A DNA stretch of 64,000 bases from Chloracidobacterium sp. (GTDB lineage: Bacteria; Acidobacteriota; Blastocatellia; Pyrinomonadales; Pyrinomonadaceae): assembly GCA_016712045.1 (NCBI GenBank), contig JADJRV010000016.1, positions 62,001 to 126,000 on the forward strand. Reading direction: 5' to 3'. Position 1 is the stretch's first letter; each line of letters starts with the position of its first letter. This document shows, in pieces, positions 1-9,179 of this stretch. The notes beneath the pieces were generated by a model. That model had not been told where the DNA came from, did not search any database, and saw only the letters and a list, made by a program, of their open reading frames with translations. A program made the translations under genes and the position numbers.

Positions 1-147
1 ATTTCGCATCCTGCGTCGATGACGCACGCGTCTGTGCCCGAAGAAACCCGCGCTAAACTTGGGATCACTGACGGGCTGGTACGTATATCGGTCGGCATTG
101 AGGACGTTGAGGACATTCTCGAAGACATCGATCAGGCGCTTGCCTAA
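1..147 (+). CDS. PLP-dependent Cys/Met metabolism enzyme, C-terminal end (partial)
   Basis: Only the last 48 codons are in the window, in frame from base 1 to the TAA at 145-147. The segment begins ISHPASMTHAS and continues with GITDGLVRISVGIED and a terminal acidic helix. This is the usual C-terminus of the cystathionine gamma-synthase / cystathionine gamma-lyase / O-acylhomoserine sulfhydrylase family, where the SHP-(A/S)-(S/T)-MTH segment and the (L/I)(V/I)R(I/L)S(V/I)G(I/L)E segment close the PLP active site and bind the substrate carboxylate. The residues present cannot tell which reaction it catalyses. The 99 bases between its stop and the next gene hold the direct repeat AGTTCAAAGTT (147-157 and 161-171). 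Confidence 0.85.
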   Translation: MSHPASMTHASVPEETRAKLGITDGLVRISVGIEDVEDILEDIDQALA

Positions 148-246
148 GTTCAAAGTTTCGAGTTCAAAGTTACAAGTTGGTGCGTTTTCGTGGTAATTTG
201 TTTGTTGACTCTGATTCTTGAACCGTAGATCTGAAACTGATTATTT

Positions 247-1203
247 ATGTTCACTGTTGAGACACATGCGACCTCGCACATCGGCCGCGTCCGTAAGGGC
301 AACGAGGACAACTATCTCCTCCTAAACATCGGCGGAGCCAAGGTCTGGACGAGCGACCAAGAGGACGGCGAATTTGTCATCGAGACGCAAAATTTTGCGA
401 TCGATGAAAGTGGCGTCGTGATGGCCGTGTCGGACGGTATGGGCGGAGCACTGGCGGGCGAGGTCGCCAGCACGATGGCGGTCGAAACGGTCAGCGAAAA
501 GCTGCTTGATGAAGATGTCGATGACACGCTTGGTGACGGCGATTTTGACCATCAGTTGATCGGACGTCTACACGAGGCAACTGTTTTTGCCAACCAACTC
601 ATACATCATCAGGGACGGACCGATCCGCAATTTCAAGGAATGGGTGCGACATTTACGGGCATGGGCGTAACGCCCGCCGCCGCTGACATCATTCAGGTCG
701 GCGACAGCCGTGCGTATCTCGTCAGAAAGGGCAAGATCTATCAGGTCACCAAAGATCAGTCGCTAGTCCAACAACTGATCGATGCCCAGCAGATATCACC
801 TGAGGAAGCTGAAACTCACACGCTAAAAAACGTTATCCTACAGGCTCTCGGTGCACAGAACGAGATATATCCGGTTTCGGTTAGGATTACGCCGTGTCGC
901 GGCGATGTCTTTTTGCTTTGCAGCGATGGGTTATCGAATAAGCTCTCCGCCGGCGATATGCAGCGGATCCTCGTCGAAAATTACGACGCTCTGCAAAATG
1001 CTTGCGTTGAGCTGGTCAAACTTGCCAACGACAACGGCGGCGAAGATAACATCACCGTTGTAATAGCCAAATTTACCGGAGACGATCTTGCTGAGCCGAT
1101 CGACGATCAGGTGCAGATGGAGCTGATCGACCTCGGCGGCATTCACGACACCGCAGATCAGGGCATCGAAGATGAGGACGAAGATACTGCGGAGATCGTC
1201 TAA
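247..1203 (+). CDS. PP2C-family serine/threonine protein phosphatase
   Basis: A 318-aa cytosolic Stp1/PrpC-type phosphatase that removes phosphate from Ser/Thr using two metal ions. The PP2C motifs occur in order: GRVRKGNEDNY near residue 15, VSDGMGG near 60 (metal-binding Asp), GMGATFTG near 137, QVGDSRAYLV near 152, TKDQSLVQQL near 168, LLCSDGLSNKL near 222 and GGEDNITVV near 264. After the catalytic domain comes a strongly acidic tail (about residues 280-318) that short bacterial PP2Cs usually lack. The protein is soluble with no membrane segment. Such enzymes typically oppose Hanks-type kinases or act in partner switching; no kinase lies adjacent here. The ATG at 247 is kept because it precedes the first conserved motif by the usual distance, although no clear ribosome binding site is visible. 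Confidence 0.93.
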   Translation: MFTVETHATSHIGRVRKGNEDNYLLLNIGGAKVWTSDQEDGEFVIETQNFAIDESGVVMAVSDGMGGALAGEVASTMAVETVSEKLLDEDVDDTLGDGDFDHQLIGRLHEATVFANQLIHHQGRTDPQFQGMGATFTGMGVTPAAADIIQVGDSRAYLVRKGKIYQVTKDQSLVQQLIDAQQISPEEAETHTLKNVILQALGAQNEIYPVSVRITPCRGDVFLLCSDGLSNKLSAGDMQRILVENYDALQNACVELVKLANDNGGEDNITVVIAKFTGDDLAEPIDDQVQMELIDLGGIHDTADQGIEDEDEDTAEIV

Positions 1204-1219
1204 TAATTTCAAAACGAAA

Positions 1220-1825
1220 ATGTTTTTTTCAGCAAAGCCCTTAAGATTTGTTCCGTTACTGATCTTAACGGGCTTTTTGTTTGCAAGTACAAGCTTGGCT
1301 CAATCTGAGTTCAAGCTCGACGGCATAATCATCGAGACCAACGCTAAGCACATTGATCCGGTTGCGTTCAAGGCAAAGATAACTTTGGCCTTTGAGCTGT
1401 TAAAAACAAAAGCCCCAAACGATTACGCGACGATGAAATCGTTTATCGGTAAGATCCGGGCCTATCAGGCAAGCGGAGCCAATTTTAACGAAGACATAAT
1501 GACGATCGATATCGCCAAAGCGACATTTGACGCGTCGCTCGAATGGCTGACGAGCGTGTTAGCCCATGAGACTACGCATATTAAGAAGTATAAAGATACG
1601 GGGAAAAAGTTTGGCGATGCTCATCTTCTGACAGATAAGAAAGCGGCGTTGCAGATAATGATCAACGAAGAGCTTGATTGCAACAAGGTTCAGCTCGCCG
1701 TATTAGAAAAGGTTGGTGGTGCAAAATACGAGATCGATTATCTGCGGGCTCAAAAGGGTGACCATTTTGATATCGACAAAGACGGCGATTACGACATGGA
1801 CGATTACAAAGGCAGAAAATGGTAG
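1220..1825 (+). CDS. Secreted putative zinc peptidase with terminal calcium-loop motif
   Basis: A 201-aa protein starting at ATG 1220, chosen because it gives a classic signal peptide (basic start, hydrophobic core to about residue 24, then ASTSLAQS). An upstream in-frame start at 1172 would bury this inside the phosphatase reading frame. HETTH at residues 116-120 fits the HExxH zinc-protease signature, and a following Glu-rich helix (INEELDC) could supply a third ligand. The C-terminus carries DIDKDGDYDMDD at about 184-195, which matches the DxDxDG calcium-binding loop of EF-hands and dockerins. I do not recognise a named family, so peptidase activity is inferred from HETTH alone. The gene converges on the NfeD gene with a 3-base gap. 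Confidence 0.6.
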   Translation: MFFSAKPLRFVPLLILTGFLFASTSLAQSEFKLDGIIIETNAKHIDPVAFKAKITLAFELLKTKAPNDYATMKSFIGKIRAYQASGANFNEDIMTIDIAKATFDASLEWLTSVLAHETTHIKKYKDTGKKFGDAHLLTDKKAALQIMINEELDCNKVQLAVLEKVGGAKYEIDYLRAQKGDHFDIDKDGDYDMDDYKGRKW

Positions 1826-1828
1826 GAA

Positions 1829-2305
1829 CTACTCCTGACGCCACTCTGGCAGCTCGTTAGTCACACGTTTCACATAGATCGACGATCCCTTTACCTCGAC
1901 AACCTCGACCTTTTCTCCTTCGACAAGTGTTTCGTCGCCATCGACCGGATAGGCCGTCCAGGTTGAACCAAACACCTTTACCGCGCCTTCGTTAAGTGCC
2001 CCTTTGCTAGCCATTGTGACAGTGCCGACCTTTCCGGGCAGGGAATCGACGCCCATTTTCATGCGGTCCGAGTCCCCGTGAGCAAAGTATTTGGAAAAGA
2101 TCGTCCGCGACATAGCAGTAAGGGCGACCGAGACGACCGCAAATGTCATAAATTGCCACCCGAACCCGAGCCCGGTAAAACCCACGAGAGCCGCCGCCAG
2201 AGCTCCGATCCCAAACCACAACAGCACAAATCCGAGAGTAAAGATCTCAGCGACGATCAGCCCTACGGCCAAAACGAGCCACAATATCCATGTAATTTGT
2301 TCCAT
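1829..2305 (-). CDS. NfeD-like membrane protein
   Basis: A 158-aa short NfeD-type protein. The N-terminal half holds two to three closely packed membrane helices (ITWILWLVLAVGLIVAE onward, rich in Gly/Ala). The C-terminal half from about residue 85 is an OB-fold-like beta domain (LPGKVGTV, TAYPVDGDETLVEGEKV, VEVVEVKGSSIYVKR). Short NfeD proteins usually sit beside SPFH/stomatin proteins and affect membrane microdomains or quality control; no stomatin gene is visible here. ATG 2305 is preferred over the upstream codon at 2341 because the protein then starts just before the first membrane helix. The AGGAG closest to it is about 16 bases away, so the start is not certain. Confidence 0.82.
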   Translation of the reverse strand: MEQITWILWLVLAVGLIVAEIFTLGFVLLWFGIGALAAALVGFTGLGFGWQFMTFAVVSVALTAMSRTIFSKYFAHGDSDRMKMGVDSLPGKVGTVTMASKGALNEGAVKVFGSTWTAYPVDGDETLVEGEKVEVVEVKGSSIYVKRVTNELPEWRQE

Positions 2306-2410
2306 AAGATCAGGCGGTGAACTCCTAAGTTCAATATACACGAAACCTTAAGTTTAAAGGCAAAAGTAAAAAGGGAAAAGCAGGATTCGTAAACAACGAG
2401 CCACCGCCAA

Positions 2411-2440
2411 CTGACAATTGGCCTTTTGCCGTGCTAATCT
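2411..2440 (+). promoter_or_regulatory. Possible sigma-70 promoter for tRNA-Leu
   Basis: CTGACA at 2411-2416 (5 of 6 to TTGACA) is followed after 18 bases by TAATCT at 2435-2440, a weak -10. This would place transcription start a few bases before the tRNA at 2451. Position supports it; the weak -10 limits confidence. Confidence 0.35.
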
Positions 2441-2450
2441 CAATAATCGT

Positions 2451-2537
2451 GCTGGGGTGGCGGAATTGGTAGACGCCCAGGACTTAAAATCCTGTGACCT
2501 TAGGGTCGTACGGGTTCGATTCCCGTCCCCAGTACCA
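2451..2537 (+). tRNA. tRNA-Leu (anticodon UAA)
   Basis: The 87-nt sequence folds as a type II tRNA. Acceptor GCTGGGG pairs with CCCCAGT (one G-T pair), followed by discriminator A and an encoded CCA at 2535-2537. The D-loop contains GGTAGACGC. The anticodon stem CAGGA/TCCTG encloses loop CTTAAAA with anticodon TAA at 2485-2487. A long variable arm (TGACCTTAGGGTCGT) identifies Leu, and the T-arm reads CGGGTTCGATTCCCG. Confidence 0.97.
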
Positions 2538-2576
2538 TCATTTTTTTCAATCCAAAATACGAGCTGCGAGGTTACG

Positions 2577-4760
2577 ATGCTGAAATATTTTCTTCGCTCG
2601 GTCTGCCTGATATCTGTTGCGTTGCTCTGTGCGACGCACACTTTCGCCAATAACAATCCTGATGAACTCAGCCGCTGGCAACAGCAGGCTCGCAACGTTA
2701 CGATCACACGTGACGATTGGGGCATTGCGCATGTTGTCGGTAAGACCGACGCCGACGCGGTGTTTGGTGCGATCTATGCTCAGGCAGAGGATGATTTTAA
2801 CCGCATCGAGACGAACTATCTCAACTCTATCGGCCGCCTTGCCGAGGCCGAAGGTGAAAAAGCTATCTGGAGCGATTTGCGTCAAAAACTGTTTATTGAC
2901 GAACAAGAGATCAAACGCCAATACCTCGAAAGCCCCGATTGGCTGCGTAAATTGATGAACGCTTGGGCCGATGGGTTGAATTATTATCTGGCGACCCACC
3001 CAAACGTTAAGCCGCGGGTCATCACAAAATTTGAGCCGTGGATGCCGCTAACCTTTAGTGAGGGCAGTATCGGCGGCGATATCGAATCGGTCGATCTGGG
3101 TAAGCTGCGGGCGTTTTATGACAAGGGATTTGTTGCGCAGAGCGAGCCTATCGATTTTACAAAAGAACCGTCAGGCTCGAACGGCTTTGCGATCTCGCCT
3201 TCGAACACCAAAAGCAAAAAAGCACTCTTGCTGATAAATCCGCACACATCATTCTTTTTCCGCTCTGAGTTGCAGATGACGAGCGGCGAAGGGTTGAACG
3301 CCTACGGAGCCTCGACGTGGGGGCAATTTTTTATCTATCAGGGTTTTAACGAACACTGCGGCTGGATGCACACATCGAGCAAGGTCGATGCGATCGACGA
3401 ATGGATCGAGACTGTCGAGCGAAGGGATGGAAAGGTTTTATACAAACACGGCACCGCGGACCGTCCAATGACCGTTCGAGAAGTTTCGGTCAAGGTTAAG
3501 ACCGCATCGGGAATGACGGAGCGTAAATTTTCGACTTATCATACGCATCATGGCCCGGTGGTTCGCACTGAGGGCGATAAATGGGTCACTGTCGGGTTGA
3601 TGAATGAGCCCGTTAAGGCTCTGATGCAATCGTATGGTCGCACAAAAGCAAAGAATTACAACGAATTTAAGAAGGTGATGGAGCTACAGGCAAATTCGTC
3701 GAACGCAACGCTTTATGCCGATGCTGACGGCAACACATCCTATTTTCATCCAAATTTTGTTCCGCGTCGCGATCCGAAATTTGATTGGACAAAGCCTGTA
3801 GATGGTAGCGATCCAGCGACGGATTGGAAAGGTCTGCTTTCGTTTGATGAGCTACCAAACCTTAAAAACCCGGCGAGCGGCTGGGTGTATAACAGCAACA
3901 ATCATCCATGGTCGGCGGCCGGGCCGAGCAGCCTAAAACAGGCAGATTTTCCGAAATACGTTGATAGTGGCGTGGAATCTGCTCGCGGGCTGCACGCCAT
4001 CAGGGTGTTAAAAGATAAAAAAGATTTCACACTCGAATCGCTAAACGCTGCTGCCTACGACAGCTATCTACCGTGGTTTGAGACGACGATCCCGGCACTC
4101 GTAAAGGCTTGGGACGCTCTGCCCGTTTCTGATCCGAGGAGAGCCTCTTTGGCTGGACAGATCGCAGAATTGAGGAAATGGGATCTGCGTTGGTCGGTCG
4201 AGTCGGTGCCGACTTCGCTTGGGAATTTCTGGGTTGATGAGATCATAAAACGAATTGGAACGTCGGCAATACAGTCGGGAATGTCGTTTGAAGACTACAT
4301 CGCGACCAAAGCAACATCCGACGAATTGCTACAAGCCCTCGCCGCCGCGTCAAATAAATTAACCGCCGATTTCGGAAAATGGCAGACCCCTTGGGGCGAC
4401 ATCAATCGATTTCAGCGGATCTCAGCAGATATCACTCATCCATTTGACGACGCGGCACCGAGCATTCCCGTCGGGTTTACATCGGGCAATCTCGGTTCAC
4501 TTGCGTCGTTCGGAGCTCGTCCGTATAAAGGCTCGAAAAAATGGTACGGCACGAGCGGCAATAGCTTTGTCGCGGTCGTCGAGTTTGGCAAAACGGTTCG
4601 TGCAAAGGCGGTAACGGCAGGTGGCGAATCGGGCGACGTTAAATCAAAACATTTTAACGATCAGGCGGCGAGATACTCGACCGGTAATTTACGCGATGTG
4701 TATTTTTATCCGTCACAGCTCAAAGGACACACGGAGCGAACATACAAGCCAGGCGATTAG
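2577..4760 (+). CDS. Penicillin acylase family N-terminal nucleophile hydrolase
   Basis: A 727-aa exported enzyme of the penicillin G acylase / acyl-homoserine-lactone acylase / aculeacin acylase superfamily, which hydrolyses amide bonds in the periplasm after autocatalytic cleavage into alpha and beta chains. ATG 2577 gives a good signal peptide (FLRSVCLISVALLCATHTFA). The alpha chain starts with VTITRDDWGIAHV and contains GAIYAQAEDDFNRIE. The maturation site is SGSN with the predicted catalytic Ser at about 201, followed by GFAISPSNT and LLINPHTSF, all typical of the family. Conserved HHGPVV and WVYNSNNHPW segments follow. Length is normal. The acyl substrate cannot be told from sequence; peptides, lactone signals or lactams are all possible. 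It lies 39 bases after the tRNA. Confidence 0.9.
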   Translation: MLKYFLRSVCLISVALLCATHTFANNNPDELSRWQQQARNVTITRDDWGIAHVVGKTDADAVFGAIYAQAEDDFNRIETNYLNSIGRLAEAEGEKAIWSDLRQKLFIDEQEIKRQYLESPDWLRKLMNAWADGLNYYLATHPNVKPRVITKFEPWMPLTFSEGSIGGDIESVDLGKLRAFYDKGFVAQSEPIDFTKEPSGSNGFAISPSNTKSKKALLLINPHTSFFFRSELQMTSGEGLNAYGASTWGQFFIYQGFNEHCGWMHTSSKVDAIDEWIETVERRDGKVLYKHGTADRPMTVREVSVKVKTASGMTERKFSTYHTHHGPVVRTEGDKWVTVGLMNEPVKALMQSYGRTKAKNYNEFKKVMELQANSSNATLYADADGNTSYFHPNFVPRRDPKFDWTKPVDGSDPATDWKGLLSFDELPNLKNPASGWVYNSNNHPWSAAGPSSLKQADFPKYVDSGVESARGLHAIRVLKDKKDFTLESLNAAAYDSYLPWFETTIPALVKAWDALPVSDPRRASLAGQIAELRKWDLRWSVESVPTSLGNFWVDEIIKRIGTSAIQSGMSFEDYIATKATSDELLQALAAASNKLTADFGKWQTPWGDINRFQRISADITHPFDDAAPSIPVGFTSGNLGSLASFGARPYKGSKKWYGTSGNSFVAVVEFGKTVRAKAVTAGGESGDVKSKHFNDQAARYSTGNLRDVYFYPSQLKGHTERTYKPGD

Positions 4761-4798
4761 GCACGGCAATTGCCATTAGATTGGCGGAGGCTATGCGC

Positions 4799-5377
4799 AT
4801 GAGACTCAAACTATTATCTATTGCAATATTTACCACTTTGCTTTTAGTCGGGTCGACACCCGCTCAAAGCCGTGCTTTGCTTAACCGTGCTCAAAGCGTC
4901 ACCGGCGATACTTTTACCGTTTCGGTGAAAACGCCAAAGGGAGCAAATATTTATGCCGTCTCAAAACCGTCGTCGGCAATGCTCAAGTCCGTCGATAAAG
5001 GCCTAACGGACCTGTTTGCAGTCGCCCGTAAAAATAATTACCGCAGCCGGTTAAATTACAGCGATTACTCAATATTTATTGCTCGATCCGACAGAACAAA
5101 GGATAGTCAGGGCAATTATTCGCCAGATATCGCTGTTGGAGCGGCGCAATATGCAGGTTCCATTTATGACCAAGGCGGCTTTATTTACGCCGCCGGGATG
5201 GTAATCGCGTACACGCCCTGTGCGTTCGTCATCGCCGAACACACTAAGGATCTCAATCGCGTATCAGATGTCGTCCGTTATGAGGGCGAGCATCTCGTGC
5301 TATATCACAACGACCGCCAGCGTTATTTAGATACGGCTGATCACAGCAAAGGCGGCGGACACCCGATCTTGCAGTAG
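4799..5377 (+). CDS. Secreted protein of unknown function
   Basis: A 192-aa protein with a clear signal peptide (LLSIAIFTTLLLVGSTPAQS). ATG 4799 is preferred: GGAGG at 4786-4790 sits 8 bases before it, whereas the ATG at 4793 is only 2 bases away. No family is recognised. The mature part is a mix of short beta-like stretches. Its C-terminal third has an EGEHLVLYHNDRQRYLDTAD segment with His and Asp residues, followed by HSKGGGHPIL. The gene follows the acylase after about 40 bases and could be co-transcribed with it. No function is proposed beyond export. Confidence 0.7.
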   Translation: MRLKLLSIAIFTTLLLVGSTPAQSRALLNRAQSVTGDTFTVSVKTPKGANIYAVSKPSSAMLKSVDKGLTDLFAVARKNNYRSRLNYSDYSIFIARSDRTKDSQGNYSPDIAVGAAQYAGSIYDQGGFIYAAGMVIAYTPCAFVIAEHTKDLNRVSDVVRYEGEHLVLYHNDRQRYLDTADHSKGGGHPILQ

Positions 5378-5506
5378 GCAGGCGGCAGTAGCGGTAGGCA
5401 GCGGTAAAATATTTTTCCTCTAGCACTGACCACTGTGTCCGATATCGTGCATTCACAAACCATACGGTCATAAAAAATCACCCCGGCGATACAACTTTTA
5501 CCTTAG

Positions 5507-5538
5507 AAATGCCTTCATATAAAGGCATTTTCTTTTTT
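5507..5538 (+). terminator. Rho-independent terminator
   Basis: Perfect 9-bp stem AAATGCCTT (5507-5515) / AAGGCATTT (5522-5530) with a 6-base loop, followed by TCTTTTTT. It lies 130 bases after the secreted-protein stop at 5377 and 86 bases before the next start. The rest of the 5378-5623 gap holds a G/C-rich purine stretch (GGCAGGCGGCAGTAGCGG) and a single GACCACT heptamer at 5428-5434. Confidence 0.8.
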
Positions 5539-5623
5539 GTAGCATTATTTTTTGTAGTGGCACATGCATTGCTTTATTGCTCCGTGGGTGGACGAAAAAC
5601 CCCACGCGAGCCGGAGGGTGTTG

Positions 5624-6238
5624 ATGGACTTCAAAACGGCAGCGGTTAGAGTTTTGGCGGTTTCGTTCTTGTTATTTGCAAATTCAATATTGGCCGCGGC
5701 ACAGCCCGACTCGATCTATCAGATCCCGGCCGGTACGCGGATACGGCTAAAGATGGATGTCGAGCTGAGCTCAAAGGTCGCGGGCGTTGGTGACACGTTT
5801 ACAACGGCGATCGCTAAGCCTGTCACGATCCGTGACACCGTCGTGTTGCCCGTGGGAACGGTGATCGAGGGACGCGTGACAAGCGTTTCGGCGGCCGCAT
5901 CCGGCGGATCAAATGGACGGCTCGATGTCGTATTTGAATCGCTCAGGCTTTTTAAGACAACGCCGCGAAAGATCGATGGCGAGCTGGTCAAAAAGCTCGA
6001 GTACCGCTCTTCGTCGCTGACAAACGCACTCACTATCGTTGGCGGAACTGTCGCGGGAGCCGTGCTTGGAGCTTTTACAAAAACGTCGAGCGGTACTTTG
6101 CTTGGTGCCGGTATTGGTGCCGGAGCGGGAACTGGATTCGCACTTTTACGCAAAGGCAAAGACGTGCGGATCCAAAGGGACGAGGAATTTGAGATCGTCC
6201 TGAAAAAAGACGTGATTCTGCCGGTGTTGGATTATTGA
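5624..6238 (+). CDS. Exported glycine-zipper envelope protein
   Basis: A 204-aa protein. ATG 5624 has GGAGG about 7 bases upstream and opens a signal peptide (VRVLAVSFLLFANSILAAA); the ORF could be read from 5564, but that adds a hydrophilic leader. Residues 30-125 form a beta-rich domain: IPAGTRIRLKMDVELSS, then GDTFTTAIAKPV, then LPVGTVIEGRVTSV. Then comes a Gly/Ala-rich helix pair (GGTVAGAVLGAF, GAGIGAGAGTG) typical of glycine-zipper segments that insert in membranes, and a final short beta stretch. It is a paralogue of the protein at 44640-45368, with the same order of elements. The precise role is unknown; envelope localisation is inferred. Confidence 0.75.
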   Translation: MDFKTAAVRVLAVSFLLFANSILAAAQPDSIYQIPAGTRIRLKMDVELSSKVAGVGDTFTTAIAKPVTIRDTVVLPVGTVIEGRVTSVSAAASGGSNGRLDVVFESLRLFKTTPRKIDGELVKKLEYRSSSLTNALTIVGGTVAGAVLGAFTKTSSGTLLGAGIGAGAGTGFALLRKGKDVRIQRDEEFEIVLKKDVILPVLDY

Positions 6239-6287
6239 AAAATTTTATAAGTTTGGCCGTTGGCGAGAACCTATCGGCCATTTATGG

Positions 6288-6326
6288 AAAAGCCCGGCGT
6301 GAAGGGGAGAGCACGTCGGGCTTTTT
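6288..6326. terminator. Bidirectional terminator between convergent genes
   Basis: The stem AAAAGCCCGGCGTG (6288-6301) pairs with CACGTCGGGCTTTTT (6312-6326), with an A-run on one side and a T-run on the other. It can end transcription of both the glycine-zipper gene (+) and the amidohydrolase gene (-). Confidence 0.85.
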
Positions 6327-7844
6327 CTATTTTGTTGGCTTCGCTACGGACTTCGAGAGTCGCGCATCTGCGACCAATTTACGCACCTCAGCGGAGAGAG
6401 TCGGGACGTGATAGGGAATTCCGTTTGCGATTGTCCACTCGATACCGCCGCCGCGCACGACCTTGCCTTCGCGCACAGTATCAGTGCCGGTCGGATATAG
6501 CATCTTGAGATTTTCTAGCGGATTGCCGTTTACGACGATCAGGTCGGCCTTGTAACCGACGCGGATACGGCCGAGCATATCTTCTTTACCGAGTATTTTT
6601 GCTCCGTTGTAGGTCGCGTGTTGGATGACTTTTAGTGGTTGAAAACCTGCTTCTTGATGCAGCTCAAGCTCGCGGATCAATCCAAAACCGTACATCTGAT
6701 AAATAAATCCCGCATCCTCTCCGGTGCCGATGAGGCCGCCTTTTTTCTCAAAATCATATACCGCTCTCATCCAGATGCGGTAATTTTCCTTCCAGTATGT
6801 CTCGTCCGTCGACGACCAGCCAATAAAATATGATCCGTGATTGTCCGGATTAGGCTTGAAATACTCTTCGAGCACGGGATGCAAATATTCTGCGAAAGCC
6901 GGATTTGTCTGTGCCCGCTGCAGATCGCGGGAGGCTTCGTAAATGACGAGCGTCGGATCCCAGGCGACATTTGCCGCGACCATCGCGTCGAGCACCTTGT
7001 CGAGCTTTGCCGGGTCGGCCTCACGCCACAGTCGTCCGGCGTAGCGAAAACGATCGACCTCGTTGTTGTAATTGTATGTGGACGGGAAATTTTGCCGGCC
7101 GCTCTCGATCGCTGCGTCGGGAATGCCGTACCAATGCTCGATGCTCGTCGTGCCAAATTTGATGTCGTCCCACGCATTGGTTTCCTCGACACCGACGTGA
7201 TGCATCACACGCATGCCCTGTTTTTTCGCTTCGTCCATCATCGCCGCCATCAGGTCGCGGTCGATGGTGTAGAGTTTGATGCCGTCAAAGCCAGCCGCTT
7301 TTAGGTCTCGAACACGCTGACGGGCCTGCTCGGCGGTCGCCGGTGTCGGGCCGTCAAAATATCCGCCGTAAGGAAATATCCTCGGTCCAACGAGCGTACC
7401 CGCCGCGATCTGATCGCGATAGCCGAGTACCTTTTTCGACGCCCACGCGTCACGCACGGTCGTAATGCCGTTGATGAGCCACATCTTTGTGCAGTATTCG
7501 ACGGGCTGCGGCACGCCGGCGCGTTCGTCCTGTGTGTGGCCGTGCAGATTGATAAGGCCCGGCAGCACATATTTGCCGGTGGCATCAATAATGAGTTCAT
7601 CGGCCGCGGCGGCCTTCGCAGGACCCGACGAAGCGATCCTCGTGATCACATCATTTTCGATCGTAATATCCAACGGCCCCGCCGCCGGCTTGCCGCTGCC
7701 GTCAATAACCATCGCGTTGCGGACGACGATCCGCTTTTGCCGCTTGCCGGAAATGGAAGCCGGATTTGCTTGGGCAAACAATTGAGCACTAAACGAAAGG
7801 AGCAATGCAGCGACTGCCGGAATACTAATAAGTTTGTTTCTCAT
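6327..7844 (-). CDS. Exported amidohydrolase (imidazolonepropionase-like)
   Basis: A 505-aa metal-dependent hydrolase. ATG 7844 starts a signal peptide (LISIPAVAALLLSFSAQLFAQ). The metal-ligand motifs of the amidohydrolase superfamily appear in order: GLINLHGHTQ (HxH), a GIKLYT segment where the carboxylated Lys normally sits, MRVMHHVG, TTSIEHW and GTGEDAGF (Asp). The N-terminal beta-sandwich (VVRNAMVIDGSGKPA) and the C-terminal return to it (GYKADLIVVNGNPLENL) are both complete. Exported members with this layout act on peptides or acyl-amino acids (prolidase- or imidazolonepropionase-like), but the substrate is not predictable. It is divergent from mdh, sharing a 156-base upstream region. 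Confidence 0.88.
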   Translation of the reverse strand: MRNKLISIPAVAALLLSFSAQLFAQANPASISGKRQKRIVVRNAMVIDGSGKPAAGPLDITIENDVITRIASSGPAKAAAADELIIDATGKYVLPGLINLHGHTQDERAGVPQPVEYCTKMWLINGITTVRDAWASKKVLGYRDQIAAGTLVGPRIFPYGGYFDGPTPATAEQARQRVRDLKAAGFDGIKLYTIDRDLMAAMMDEAKKQGMRVMHHVGVEETNAWDDIKFGTTSIEHWYGIPDAAIESGRQNFPSTYNYNNEVDRFRYAGRLWREADPAKLDKVLDAMVAANVAWDPTLVIYEASRDLQRAQTNPAFAEYLHPVLEEYFKPNPDNHGSYFIGWSSTDETYWKENYRIWMRAVYDFEKKGGLIGTGEDAGFIYQMYGFGLIRELELHQEAGFQPLKVIQHATYNGAKILGKEDMLGRIRVGYKADLIVVNGNPLENLKMLYPTGTDTVREGKVVRGGGIEWTIANGIPYHVPTLSAEVRKLVADARLSKSVAKPTK

Positions 7845-8000
7845 AGTTTTAGCGAAATTAACATCAAATTCTCCAACCCGCAACCACAGATTTATGGCTC
7901 TGCGTACTCAGCGGGCTCCGCGTTAAATTGCTGTTTGTGTGCGTCTGTGACAAAATATCTTTTTAATAACGCTCAATATTTTCAACAGGAAGGTTTAATA

Positions 8001-8936
<936 letters not shown>

Positions 8937-8961
8937 TCTATCAAATTTTAGATTTGAAACT

Positions 8962-8989
8962 GGGAAGGCCGAAAGCCTTCCCTTTTTTT
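8962..8989 (+). terminator. Rho-independent terminator after mdh
   Basis: Perfect 8-bp stem GGGAAGGC (8962-8969) / GCCTTCCC (8975-8982), loop CGAAA, then seven T residues. It is 26 bases after the mdh stop. Confidence 0.93.
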
Positions 8990-9100
8990 CGTTCAATTTT
9001 CATTCAACCTGACCGATTCTGTCAGTCAGCTTGACCGAATTTCATTCACCACAAAACCCTCCATAATCAGCTAACATCACTAGATACAACACATAGCACT

Positions 9101-9117
9101 TTGGCACAGTTCTTGTA
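9101..9117 (+). promoter_or_regulatory. Sigma-54-like promoter upstream of the subtilase gene
   Basis: TTGGCACAGTTCTTGTA matches the -24/-12 consensus TGGCAC-N5-TTGC, with exact spacing and one mismatch in the -12 dinucleotide (GT for GC). It lies 63 bases before ATG 9180, and there is no competing gene in between. The 8990-9100 stretch upstream is A/T-rich with the near-repeat CATTCAACCTGACCGA / GTCAGCTTGACCGA, which could hold activator sites. Confidence 0.5.
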
Positions 9118-9179
9118 ATAAGAGTCGCGAGCGGACACGTCCGCATATTCTCTGCCCCGGAATAGGAGCGATTAAAGTT

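Noticed and set aside
2418..2576. In-frame extension of the acylase gene across the tRNA
   Set aside because: The translation over the tRNA (VAELVDAQDLKS) is the familiar spurious reading of tRNA-Leu; the signal peptide starts at 2577.
7536..8000. Open frame upstream of mdh
   Set aside because: It overlaps the divergent amidohydrolase and has no family-like sequence; mdh has a good RBS at 8001.
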